Under the pieces are notes generated by a model. It was not told the DNA's origin, made no database searches, and saw nothing but the letters and a program-made list of their open reading frames with translations. The position numbers were made by a program, and so were the translations under genes. This document shows positions 1 through 6,399 of a stretch of 7,805 nucleotides of DNA, piece by piece (position 1 is the first letter of the stretch; each line of letters begins with the position of its first letter). The stretch is from Tissierella_A sp964489715 (lineage in GTDB: Bacteria; Bacillota; Clostridia; Tissierellales; Tissierellaceae), in contig CAZBAK010000062.1 of assembly GCA_964489715.1 (NCBI GenBank), forward strand, positions 1 through 7,805. The letters run 5' to 3'.

Positions 1-1075
1 TTTGGGTCATCTTTGTATCTGATGGAAGACAGATTCCCCTATTAAACATATCCTCTCCTACAGAGATCCCTTCCTTGTGGCTATAGAAAGGATAGTCCTT
101 AAATACAGGCTGCATATGCATAGGCTTCCAAACATGACGGCTCTCTATATTAGCTTCTTCCAAAGCCAGTATAATATCTAAAGGGCTTACCTTTGAATCC
201 TTATCTAGGATCATAACAGACAGCCAGTAGTTGGATTCACCATAATCTAATATAGTATTCATCTTTACTTCATCTATATCCTTAAGGCCTTCCTTATAAG
301 AGTCATATATATGTTTCTTTTGCTGGACCCTCTTATCTAAAACTTCCATCTGACCTCTACCTATGGCTGCGGAAATATTGCTCATTCTATAGTTATATCC
401 TATTTTTTCATGCTGATAGTATCTCTCTGGTTCACGAGCCTGAGTTGCTAAGAATCTGGCTTCCTTTATTAGATCCTCATCATCAGAAACCAACATACCT
501 CCACCTGAAGTGGTTATTATCTTATTTCCATTAAAGGAGTAGATACCTAGCTTTCCTATAGCTCCACTCATCTTATCTCCATATGTAGCACCAAGAGATT
601 CTGCAGCATCTTCCACAATAGCTACCCCTTCTCTATCACAAACTTCTTTTATCCTATCCATGTCACTGGATTGTCCATAGAGATGAACTACTACAACTGC
701 CTTTGGCTTATGTTCTTTAAAGGCCAATTCCAGGGCTTCAACACTCATATTCATACTGTCTTCATCACTATCTATAAATATAGGAGTAGCTCCTTGATAG
801 ACTATAGGATTACAGGATGCAGAAAAAGTAAGATCAGAGCAGAAAACCTTATCCCCTTTTGTAACACCAAGAGTTATTAGGGCCAAATGGATTGCTGCTG
901 TTCCTGAACTAAGGGCAGTAGCATACTTCTTGCCAGCATAACTAGCTACTTCCTTTTCAAAAGCATCTACATGAGGTCCTAGAGGGGCTATCCAGTTTGT
1001 CTCAAAAGCATCCTTTACATATTCTTCTTCCTTGCCACCCATATGTGGAGAGGACAATAATATTCTATTATTCAT
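1..1075 (-). CDS. epsN: EpsN-like PLP-dependent sugar aminotransferase (DegT/DnrJ/EryC1/StrS family), C-terminus cut by window edge
   Basis: This is a class V-fold, PLP-dependent aminotransferase of the type that aminates a UDP-4-keto sugar, as PglE and Bacillus EpsN do on the way to bacillosamine-like sugars for surface glycans. What is visible: 358 codons are read from ATG at 1075, and the frame is still open at the window edge. From memory, EpsN has about 388 residues, so roughly 30 C-terminal residues are missing. The N-terminus LSSPHMGG, then NWIAPLGP (27-34), SSGTAAIHLAL (56-66), the EDAAESLG segment (155-162) with the Asp that contacts the pyridine nitrogen, and SFNGNK with the Schiff-base Lys185 all match EpsN closely, as does REPERYYQHEKIGYNYRMSN further on. 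The start is preceded by AAGGATGG at good spacing. It has its own promoter and is separated by a terminator from the wall protein gene upstream. Substrate specificity is inferred from similarity only. Confidence 0.93.
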   Translation of the reverse strand, partial: MNNRILLSSPHMGGKEEEYVKDAFETNWIAPLGPHVDAFEKEVASYAGKKYATALSSGTAAIHLALITLGVTKGDKVFCSDLTFSASCNPIVYQGATPIFIDSDEDSMNMSVEALELAFKEHKPKAVVVVHLYGQSSDMDRIKEVCDREGVAIVEDAAESLGATYGDKMSGAIGKLGIYSFNGNKIITTSGGGMLVSDDEDLIKEARFLATQAREPERYYQHEKIGYNYRMSNISAAIGRGQMEVLDKRVQQKKHIYDSYKEGLKDIDEVKMNTILDYGESNYWLSVMILDKDSKVSPLDIILALEEANIESRHVWKPMHMQPVFKDYPFYSHKEGISVGEDMFNRGICLPSDTKMTQ

Positions 1076-1149
1076 TTTGACACCATCCTTATATTTTTCT
1101 TGCTAAAGACTCTATAATTGCTAGCTAAACTTTTATTTCTACTATTGAT

Positions 1150-1178
1150 ATTATAGCATAAATGCCTATCCATCACAA
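1150..1178 (-). promoter_or_regulatory. Sigma-A type promoter with extended -10 for the aminotransferase gene
   Basis: On the minus strand, TTGTGA (1178-1173) is followed by exactly 17 bp and then TATAAT (1155-1150). A TGC directly before the -10 makes it an extended -10 element. Transcription would begin near 1143, giving a leader of about 70 nt before ATG at 1075. I see no operator or riboswitch in that leader. This is the best promoter in the window. Confidence 0.8.
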
Positions 1179-1236
1179 TTTTTCATTTGCCTTCACTCCA
1201 GCTCTATATGTCTATAAAAATCACTTAAAAATAAAA

Positions 1237-1277
1237 ATATACACCTAAAAGTTAGCATCTAACTCCTAGGTGCATAT
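1237..1277 (-). terminator. Intrinsic terminator of the CWB2-transglutaminase gene
   Basis: Arms at 1237-1255 and 1259-1277 flank a 3-nt loop. The core CACCTA/TAGGTG and AGTTAG/CTAACT pairs are perfect. Three A-C mismatches on the plus strand become U-G wobble pairs in minus-strand RNA, so the stem is continuous for 19 bp only in that direction. The minus-strand transcript then runs into UUUU-A-U-UUUU (complement of 1236-1227). It lies 24 nt past the stop codon at 1302. Confidence 0.88.
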
Positions 1278-1301
1278 AGGTGATTTATATCCTTACTTTA
1301 C

Positions 1302-3434
1302 TTATATATCTATCTTATCCCATTTTTTACTATCTTCATTAAAAAATTCAATAGAGGAGTCCTTTAACTTTAAATGTTTAGAATGGACTTTATTCAACTG
1401 TTTTAAGTTTTTACCATTCATGTCCATGGAAAATATATATCCCCTATTTGAATAATTGCTGATATAGATCTTGTCCTTATCTACCACTAAATATGGGCTC
1501 CTTATATCAGCTAGCTTTTTTAGCTCTAAATTCTTTAAAGAAATACTATATAGTTTATCTCCATCCTTAGAATTTCCAAAATATAAATTCCCCTTGTATT
1601 CAGAGGGATTGTAGGCCTTGTTTAAAACTTCATATTTTTTACTTCTGGCCTTTGGAAATATATCCCTATTTGGACGATGGGTCTTGGAAAAACTTTCATC
1701 AGACACTAGAAAGTATCTATAGCTCAAGATATGATTTCCATCTTTTACTAAAGGATCATTTTTAGTAGTATCTAGATTATAGTAGTCCCCATCTATCTTT
1801 ACCAAATTCCAAGCATGTAGATTCCAATTGCTGCCATTTAAACTATCTCCAATAATATAATAATTTTCTATGCCTAAGGCATCTAGGAGCCTATAGGTAG
1901 CCAGGGCATATCCCTGACACACAGCCTTAGATTCTGTAAATACAGCATAGGCTGAATGAGCTGTTTTTTTAGTTTCAGATGAGTAGCTAGTATTGTTTAC
2001 TATATAGTCATGAACTGCCCTAACTTTCTCAAAATCACTCATCTCTGGCCTTATGATAGCCTTTAAAATCTTACTTACTTCTCTATCCATAAACTCTTCT
2101 TCTGCTATTGTATTATAGTATCCAGCACTTAAGTTTACTTCTATAAAATCCTCATTTTTTCTTATTCTAGGAGTTATGGTCTTTATAGCTCCTCCTATGT
2201 AGGAACCATCACTGTATATGTCCCTTATAATAGCTCTTACATCTTCAACTTCAATATCTCCAGAGTATTGGATAGATATATCACTTTTAAAAGCTTCTAA
2301 TTCTTCCTTCATAGAGCTCTTAAGATCCTTAAAGTTGCTTATGACATTGCTACTTGGAGGATTGATTTCAATTGATGGACTAATAGGAAGGGAAGGCTCT
2401 ATCCTATCCTCTGGAAGTTCAAGCTCTGAACTAATCTCATCTAGGATTCCAAGTTCTTCCTTTATATCCCTATAAATACTATCATCTATTGATGATCTTC
2501 CACCTAATATAATAGTATCTAATTTTTTCTTGCCTATATACTCCTTGTTTATATCTTTTAACTGCTTATTGTTGCTCAGCAGTATAGGTGCATTTTCTCT
2601 TGCAGCTAAGTAACCTCCAACTACTGCATCAGCATATACATAGCCATTGGCTAACATTATTTTTTTAGGATTCTTTATATACTCTCTAGCTATTTTTATA
2701 GCTGTTTCTTCCCTGCTAGATCCATCTATACGATTAACCCTAAAACCCTTTTTTCTTAAATCTTCTTCAACTCCAGGATCTATTGCATTTTTTCCACCTA
2801 TTATGGTAAGTTTTTTTATCCCTGCTTCTTCTAAAAAGTCTAAATTTTCCTGTCCAATCTTTTTACCTTGGCTTAAGAGCAAAGGCAGGCCTTTATTTGC
2901 AGCTATAGGTCCTATGGCAAGTGCATCTGCATAAACTCCATAGCCTAAAGTTAAAAAAGCTTCCTCTGAATCTTCTGCTATGACTTCTTTAGAAACATTT
3001 ATAGCAGTTTCCTCCCTGCTGGAACCTTTTATTCTTCTTACTTTAAAGCCTAAATTCCTTAATTCCCTCTCCACACTTTCTTCCACAACACTGGATCCAC
3101 CAACTATTATAAGCTCTTCAACCTCTAGCCTATTTAGCTCAGCCAGTAAAGAGTGGTCTAGTTTATTCTTATAGGTCATAAGAATTGGTGCCTTTTTGTC
3201 TTCTGCCAGTATAGTTCCTGTTAAAGCATCTACTTCACCATTATAGCCAACTAAGATGGCAGTCTTAGAAGATACAAAGGCTTCCTTACTAACTTCAATG
3301 GAAGTCTCTATTCTACTCTTTCCCTGAAGTCTTTTAACGGCAGCATCATTTACGGCTTCATCAGCAAACACAGAGCTATTTGAAACCATGAGAAATAAAG
3401 CAGCCAATAAAACTACTTTTCTAATCTTATTCAT
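1302..3434 (-). CDS. Exported cell-wall-bound protein: signal peptide, three CWB2 repeats, transglutaminase-like domain, DUF5050-like tail
   Basis: A 710-residue secreted protein. Residues 1-24 form a signal peptide (NKIRK, a hydrophobic stretch, cleavage after VFA). Three CWB2 repeats follow at about 33-137, 138-238 and 239-328. Each has the family's GR/SSREETAI start, a central PIL(L/M) motif (83-86, 184-187, 283-286) and an IIVGG-like end. In Clostridioides difficile, triple CWB2 modules hold proteins non-covalently to an anionic wall polymer. A Pro/Ser-rich linker (about 335-362) leads to an uncharacterised region. The transglutaminase-like domain (about 465-580) has Cys506 in AVCQGYA, His540 in LHAWN and Asp555 in YYNLDTT, so the triad is complete. 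The tail (605-700) has short YxGNLYF and KIYISNYS repeats as in DUF5050. ATG at 3434 has AGGGGG six bases upstream. Whether it cross-links, or cleaves as a protease, is unknown; the substrate is probably an envelope protein (inference). Confidence 0.92.
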   Translation of the reverse strand: MNKIRKVVLLAALFLMVSNSSVFADEAVNDAAVKRLQGKSRIETSIEVSKEAFVSSKTAILVGYNGEVDALTGTILAEDKKAPILMTYKNKLDHSLLAELNRLEVEELIIVGGSSVVEESVERELRNLGFKVRRIKGSSREETAINVSKEVIAEDSEEAFLTLGYGVYADALAIGPIAANKGLPLLLSQGKKIGQENLDFLEEAGIKKLTIIGGKNAIDPGVEEDLRKKGFRVNRIDGSSREETAIKIAREYIKNPKKIMLANGYVYADAVVGGYLAARENAPILLSNNKQLKDINKEYIGKKKLDTIILGGRSSIDDSIYRDIKEELGILDEISSELELPEDRIEPSLPISPSIEINPPSSNVISNFKDLKSSMKEELEAFKSDISIQYSGDIEVEDVRAIIRDIYSDGSYIGGAIKTITPRIRKNEDFIEVNLSAGYYNTIAEEEFMDREVSKILKAIIRPEMSDFEKVRAVHDYIVNNTSYSSETKKTAHSAYAVFTESKAVCQGYALATYRLLDALGIENYYIIGDSLNGSNWNLHAWNLVKIDGDYYNLDTTKNDPLVKDGNHILSYRYFLVSDESFSKTHRPNRDIFPKARSKKYEVLNKAYNPSEYKGNLYFGNSKDGDKLYSISLKNLELKKLADIRSPYLVVDKDKIYISNYSNRGYIFSMDMNGKNLKQLNKVHSKHLKLKDSSIEFFNEDSKKWDKIDI

Positions 3435-3446
3435 TTATGTCCCCCT

Positions 3447-3500
3447 AATTCTCTCGCCTTATTTTTTAATGCGCAAGAAGCATCTTGATTTTTTGTAATT
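3447..3500 (-). repeat. Leader element A (proximal copy of a duplicated ~50-bp hairpin element)
   Basis: This copy lies directly upstream of the ribosome-binding site of the wall protein gene. It shares most bases with the copy at 3558-3607: the same AATTCTC edge, a 15-base loop differing at one position, and CATCTTGA on the far side. In minus-strand RNA the 6-bp stem is UCUUGC/GCGAGA (3478-3473 with 3457-3452), with one U-G pair. The loop spans 3458-3472. I do not recognise it as any named riboswitch. Confidence 0.6.
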
Positions 3501-3530
3501 AATTTTTTACAGAGAGCTAATTTTACCTCC

Positions 3531-3557
3531 TTATTTGATTTTTTCCGATTTAATCAT
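3531..3557 (-). CDS. Possible 8-codon leader ORF in the wall protein leader
   Basis: ATG at 3557 opens MIKSEKIK and stops at TAA (3533-3531). AAGGTGAGA lies upstream at normal spacing, and part of that site is the 3' arm of hairpin B. The stop codon runs directly into GGAGGT (3530-3525), a second strong Shine-Dalgarno sequence with no convincing start codon after it. The peptide could be a translated leader that senses or opens the hairpin, or simply a chance ORF in AT-rich DNA. Nothing about the eight residues themselves points to a function. Confidence 0.2.
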   Translation of the reverse strand: MIKSEKIK

Positions 3558-3607
3558 AATTCTCACCTTATTTTATAATGCGTGAGATACATCTTGAGTT
3601 TATAATC
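3558..3607 (-). repeat. Leader element B (distal copy of a duplicated ~50-bp hairpin element)
   Basis: This second copy begins about 110 bp from the first. In minus-strand RNA the stem is UCUCAC/GUGAGA (3587-3582 with 3566-3561), a perfect 6 bp around a 15-base loop (3567-3581). Compared with copy A, one A-U pair has become G-C by changes on both sides and one C-G has become U-G, while the loop is almost unchanged. That pattern fits a conserved structure better than simple sequence drift. A protein operator remains possible. Confidence 0.6.
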
Positions 3608-3664
3608 TCTATATCGGCTCTTTTAAAAAATACTTAAGCTAAATATGTAAAATTTTTAACTTAT

Positions 3665-3692
3665 TTTTTAATCTCAATTTAATCAAGGTCAA
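3665..3692 (-). promoter_or_regulatory. Candidate promoter for the CWB2-transglutaminase gene
   Basis: On the minus strand, TTGACC (3692-3687) is followed by a 16-bp spacer and TAAAAA (3670-3665). The -35 is good and the -10 is weak. Use of this promoter would place both leader hairpins in a 5' UTR of about 220 nt. A second possible -10, TATAAA, lies just before hairpin B, so the true start is uncertain. Confidence 0.35.
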
Positions 3693-3738
3693 AGCTGCTC
3701 ATAGACTCAAAAACATTTTTGTTTTATTTTTTATTTAT

Positions 3739-3766
3739 TTGGGTACAAATACTTATAAGCTAAAAT
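3739..3766 (+). promoter_or_regulatory. Candidate promoter for the short-chain dehydrogenase gene
   Basis: TTGGGT (3739-3744), a 16-bp spacer and TAAAAT (3761-3766) lie upstream of the ATG at 3799. Transcription would start near 3773 and leave a short leader holding only the ribosome-binding site. Both hexamers are imperfect, and the surrounding DNA is so AT-rich that other -10 choices exist. Confidence 0.4.
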
Positions 3767-3798
3767 TTAAATTAGCCTATGGATAGGAGGTGAAAATC

Positions 3799-4554
3799 AT
3801 GAGATTAGATGGAAAAGTAGTCTTGCTTACAGGTGCCAGTGCTGGTATAGGTAAAGATATGGCCCTACTATTTGCCAAGGAAGGGGCAAAAGTAGTAGCT
3901 GTAGCAAGAAGAATGGAAAGATTAGAAGAAATATCTAAGGAAGCCAAGGATTTAGCTGGAGAAGTAACTCCTCTAGAAGGTGACGTTTCTCAATCCTCTA
4001 GTATTGATAATATGGTGGACTTTACCATGGAAAAATATGGTAGAATAGATGTTTTAGTAAACAATGCAGGTGTTTTAGATAACTTTAAACCTCTAGGAGA
4101 GTTAGATGATGAGCTTTGGGATAGGGTTATAAATATAAACCTTACAGCTCCTATGAAGCTTTCTAGAAAGGTACTGCCTATTATGGAAAAGCAGGAAGCT
4201 GGAAATATAATAAATATTTCTTCTTTAGGTGGATTGCACGGTGGTCGTGCTGGAGCAGCGTATAGTGCATCTAAATTCGGACTCACAGGACTTACAAAAA
4301 ATGTAGCTTATATGTATGCTGAAAAGGGCATTAGAGCTAATGCTATATGTCCAGGTGGAGTAGATACAGAGATAATGTCTACATTTGAGCCTAGTGAATT
4401 TGGTATGGAAAGGATCATGAAGGGAACAGCAAACAATATAAGATCTGGTTCAGGTAAGGAAATAGCAAATATAGCCTTATTCTTAGCCTCAGATGAATCC
4501 AGCTTTATAAGTGGAGATACTATAGTTGCAGACGCTGGATGGAGTGCTTATTAA
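3799..4554 (+). CDS. Short-chain dehydrogenase/reductase (classical SDR, FabG-like)
   Basis: A 251-residue soluble Rossmann-fold NAD(P)H-dependent oxidoreductase. Starting at ATG 3799: the cofactor motif TGASAGIG is at 11-18, Asp62 follows the fourth strand, and NNAG is at 88-91. The catalytic tetrad is Asn114, Ser142 (in NISSLGG), Tyr155 and Lys159 (YSASK), with the standard spacing. The C-terminal GDTIVADAGW is typical of FabG-like enzymes. Arginines after the second strand (ARR, 36-38) suggest NADPH, by family analogy. A GTG at 3790 is in frame, but it overlaps the AGGAGG ribosome-binding site (3785-3790) that serves the ATG eight bases on, so ATG is chosen. It is the only clear plus-strand gene, monocistronic, with a terminator after it. 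Its neighbours give no hint of a pathway. It could reduce a keto-acyl, sugar or steroid-like substrate; none is shown. Confidence 0.93.
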   Translation: MRLDGKVVLLTGASAGIGKDMALLFAKEGAKVVAVARRMERLEEISKEAKDLAGEVTPLEGDVSQSSSIDNMVDFTMEKYGRIDVLVNNAGVLDNFKPLGELDDELWDRVININLTAPMKLSRKVLPIMEKQEAGNIINISSLGGLHGGRAGAAYSASKFGLTGLTKNVAYMYAEKGIRANAICPGGVDTEIMSTFEPSEFGMERIMKGTANNIRSGSGKEIANIALFLASDESSFISGDTIVADAGWSAY

Positions 4555-4574
4555 TAAATTTCAGCATAGAACAA

Positions 4575-4606
4575 GCCCTAGACTTTTAATTCTAGGGCCT
4601 TTTTTT
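4575..4606 (+). terminator. Intrinsic terminator after the SDR gene
   Basis: GCCCTAGA (4575-4582) pairs perfectly with TCTAGGGC (4591-4598) around an 8-base loop. C and seven Ts (4600-4606) follow. It ends the plus-strand transcript 20 bases after the stop. It sits between convergent genes and its T-tract overlaps the amidase stop codon. In the minus direction the tail is only TTGTTC, so it would terminate the amidase transcript weakly. Confidence 0.92.
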
Positions 4607-5129
4607 ACTCTAAGACTTCCACTATAGCTTTACATATAGATTCTATTATTTTCTCCTTTTTCTTTACAAAGATCTCATTATCAAGACTACTATCTATAAA
4701 ACCCACTTCTATTAAAAGAGCAGAGGCTCTTGTTTCTCTTAAGACATGAAAGTTAGCCTCCTTAACTCCCCTGTCCCTAAAGCCTAAGAGTTTGAGTTCT
4801 TCTTGTATCTTATAGGCTAAACTCTGTGACTTCTTGTTTTCCCTGCTATAGATATAAGTTTCAACTCCCCTAGCTTTTTCAGGCCTAAAGGCATTTCTAT
4901 GAAAGGATATAAAAAAATCATAGTCCTTTCTATTTTCAAAATCACTTCTCTTCTTCAAGCTAAGAGTCCTATCGCTTGTTCTGGTTTCATCTACTAGGAT
5001 TCCATATTTTCTCAATTCAAGGGCTACAGATCTTCCAATCTCTAGATTATCATCCTTTTCCCTTCTTCCCCTGTAAACTGCTCCAGGATCCTTTCCACCA
5101 TGTCCATAGTCAAAGCAAAGCTTTTTCAT
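4605..5129 (-). CDS. N-acetylmuramoyl-L-alanine amidase, Amidase_3 family, catalytic domain only
   Basis: A zinc amidase that cuts the bond between N-acetylmuramic acid and L-alanine in peptidoglycan. At 174 residues it is just one Amidase_3 domain: DYGHGGKDPGA with His10, Glu24 in REKDDNLEI, His77 in SFHRNA, and the catalytic Glu141 in LIEVGFIDS. TANFHVLRE-like text (125-132) resembles sporulation amidase CwlC and related phage lysins. There is no signal peptide, membrane segment, SPOR, SH3 or LysM domain. It would therefore stay in the cytoplasm unless released by lysis or a holin, as CwlC-like mother-cell lysis enzymes are. The frame extends to an ATG at 5165, but only the ATG at 5129 has a ribosome-binding site (GGAG, 8 bases), so that start is used. 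It follows the methyltransferase gene after 68 bp with no terminator and is probably co-transcribed. Confidence 0.9.
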   Translation of the reverse strand: MKKLCFDYGHGGKDPGAVYRGRREKDDNLEIGRSVALELRKYGILVDETRTSDRTLSLKKRSDFENRKDYDFFISFHRNAFRPEKARGVETYIYSRENKKSQSLAYKIQEELKLLGFRDRGVKEANFHVLRETRASALLIEVGFIDSSLDNEIFVKKKEKIIESICKAIVEVLE

Positions 5130-5197
5130 TTTACCATCTCCTATATATATTAGTCTCTTTAACATATATATAAGATAGAAAAATTAATTTACCAGTC

Positions 5198-6394
5198 CTA
5201 GCCCTGTTTTTCTAAAAATAAAACTTTTAAATAATTCCCTTCCTTAAATTCTTCAATAGTTTTAAAGTCTTCAGGAAGTGAAAATTCTTCTAAGATCTTA
5301 TAGCTACAATCACTTTCTTTAAAGGCATCTCTTACAAAAGTTTTGAATTTCTTCATGGAAAAAGCAGCACTATTTGTAGAGGCTACTATAATACCTCCAT
5401 CCCCAGTTATGAGGATGGCCTCTTTTAAAAGCTCCTTATAATCTTTTTCCGCACTAAATTTAAAATTCTTACTTTGGGCAAAGCTGGGTGGATCCAGTAT
5501 ACACATATCAAATTCTAAATTTTTTCTGCCTGCATATTTAAAATAGTTGAAGACATCTTCAACTAAAATTTCTTGACTTTCAGGGTCTATATTATTTATC
5601 TCAAACATCTCAACTGTCTTAGCTAAGCTTCTATTGGCAAGATCTACGCTGCTAGTCTTCCTAGCTCCACCAAGAGCTGCAAAAACTGAAAAGGCTCCAG
5701 TGTATGAGAAGGTATTGAGAACTCTCCTCCCCCTTGCATACTTATCTCTAATGGTCTTTCTAACTTCCCTCTGATCTAAAAATACTCCTACCATAGCTCC
5801 TTCATTTAAGTAGATGGGAAAGTTTACTCCATTTTCCTTTACAATTAGTGGTATAGGAGCTCTTTCTCCCTTTAAAAAATCATCTTCATCAATATATTTA
5901 CCCTCTCTACTAAATCTCTTCTTTTCATATAGGCCCTTAAATTGAGTTACCTGCTCTAGGGCTTCTAAGATCAGTTCCTTAAATTTATATATGCCCCTAC
6001 TATACCAGTTTATTACATAATATTCATTGAAATATTCAATAGTAAGTCCTCCTATACCATCTCCCTCCCCATTGAAAACTCTAAAACAATTGGTCTCTTC
6101 ATCATTAAAAAACCTACTTCTCTTATTAAAAGCCACTATAAACTTCTTAATGAAAAAATTAAGATCTATAGCCTCATCTTCCCTATATGTAAGTACCCAA
6201 CCATAGCCCTTGTTTTGCTTGCCATAGTAGGCCTTAGCTATAAAGTTTTCCTCTTCATCAATCAAATTTACTAGGCTTCCTTCATCCTTTAATTCCCATA
6301 TATTTGAAATAGCTTTTTCCATCAAGAGAGGATAAGCATCCTTATATTTTTTTACAAATTTATTCCTTAGCTTTAAATTTATTTCTCTTTCCAA
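5198..6394 (-). CDS. Class I SAM-dependent rRNA (cytosine-C5) methyltransferase, RlmI/YwbD-like
   Basis: A 398-residue cytoplasmic methyltransferase of the COG1092 type that methylates a 23S rRNA cytosine in the characterised E. coli member RlmI. Visible in order (numbering from TTG at 6394): a divergent N-terminal PUA-like region (about 5-70); a central RlmI-type domain with GDGIGGLTIEY (about 112-121); VFLDQR (204-209); the SAM-binding strand and loop LNTFSYTGAFSV (226-237); an acidic SVDLA (249-253); and motif IV DPPSF (301-305). The longest frame opens with GTG at 6403, but AGAGG would then touch the start. GAGGGTGATC is correctly spaced for TTG at 6394, which I prefer. With the GTG start it overlaps the upstream membrane protein gene by 4 nt (GTGA), and even with TTG it lies 5 nt past that stop, so the two are surely co-transcribed. 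The target base is inferred. Confidence 0.9.
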   Translation of the reverse strand: MEREINLKLRNKFVKKYKDAYPLLMEKAISNIWELKDEGSLVNLIDEEENFIAKAYYGKQNKGYGWVLTYREDEAIDLNFFIKKFIVAFNKRSRFFNDEETNCFRVFNGEGDGIGGLTIEYFNEYYVINWYSRGIYKFKELILEALEQVTQFKGLYEKKRFSREGKYIDEDDFLKGERAPIPLIVKENGVNFPIYLNEGAMVGVFLDQREVRKTIRDKYARGRRVLNTFSYTGAFSVFAALGGARKTSSVDLANRSLAKTVEMFEINNIDPESQEILVEDVFNYFKYAGRKNLEFDMCILDPPSFAQSKNFKFSAEKDYKELLKEAILITGDGGIIVASTNSAAFSMKKFKTFVRDAFKESDCSYKILEEFSLPEDFKTIEEFKEGNYLKVLFLEKQG

Positions 6395-6399
6395 AAAGA

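Noticed and set aside
671..880. 69-codon plus-strand open frame
   Set aside because: It lies wholly opposite the EpsN-like aminotransferase gene, whose conserved motifs prove the minus-strand reading. It is a shadow frame.
2690..3030. Similar DNA stretches near 2699 and 3001 as a mobile or direct repeat
   Set aside because: They encode the equivalent SSREETAI segments of successive CWB2 repeats and are explained by domain duplication in the protein.
2218..3174. Several plus-strand Ser/Leu/Ile-rich frames of 64-95 codons
   Set aside because: They are complements of the CWB2-transglutaminase gene; their hydrophobic, serine-rich composition reflects the antisense of its codons.
3660..3672. Third copy of the 13-base loop sequence of leader element A (CTTATTTTTTAAT)
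   Set aside because: The flanking bases do not form the stem or contain CATCTTGA. In such T-rich DNA a loop match alone is not convincing, so it is not called a third element.
3790..3792. GTG start for the SDR gene, three codons before the ATG
   Set aside because: It overlaps the AGGAGG ribosome-binding site, which is correctly placed for the ATG at 3799.
3990..4286. 98-codon minus-strand open frame
   Set aside because: It is antisense to the core of the SDR gene, including the NNAG and YxxxK motifs, and has no ribosome-binding site or recognisable domain.
5130..5165. Upstream ATG at 5165 adding 12 residues to the amidase
   Set aside because: There is no ribosome-binding site before it, and the added residues contain the ribosome-binding site of the preferred start. 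The residues do not form a signal peptide.
5130..5197. TATATATA tracts between the methyltransferase and amidase genes as a promoter or AT-rich hairpin
   Set aside because: There is no credible -35 and no GC pairs in the stem; simple read-through from the operon explains expression.
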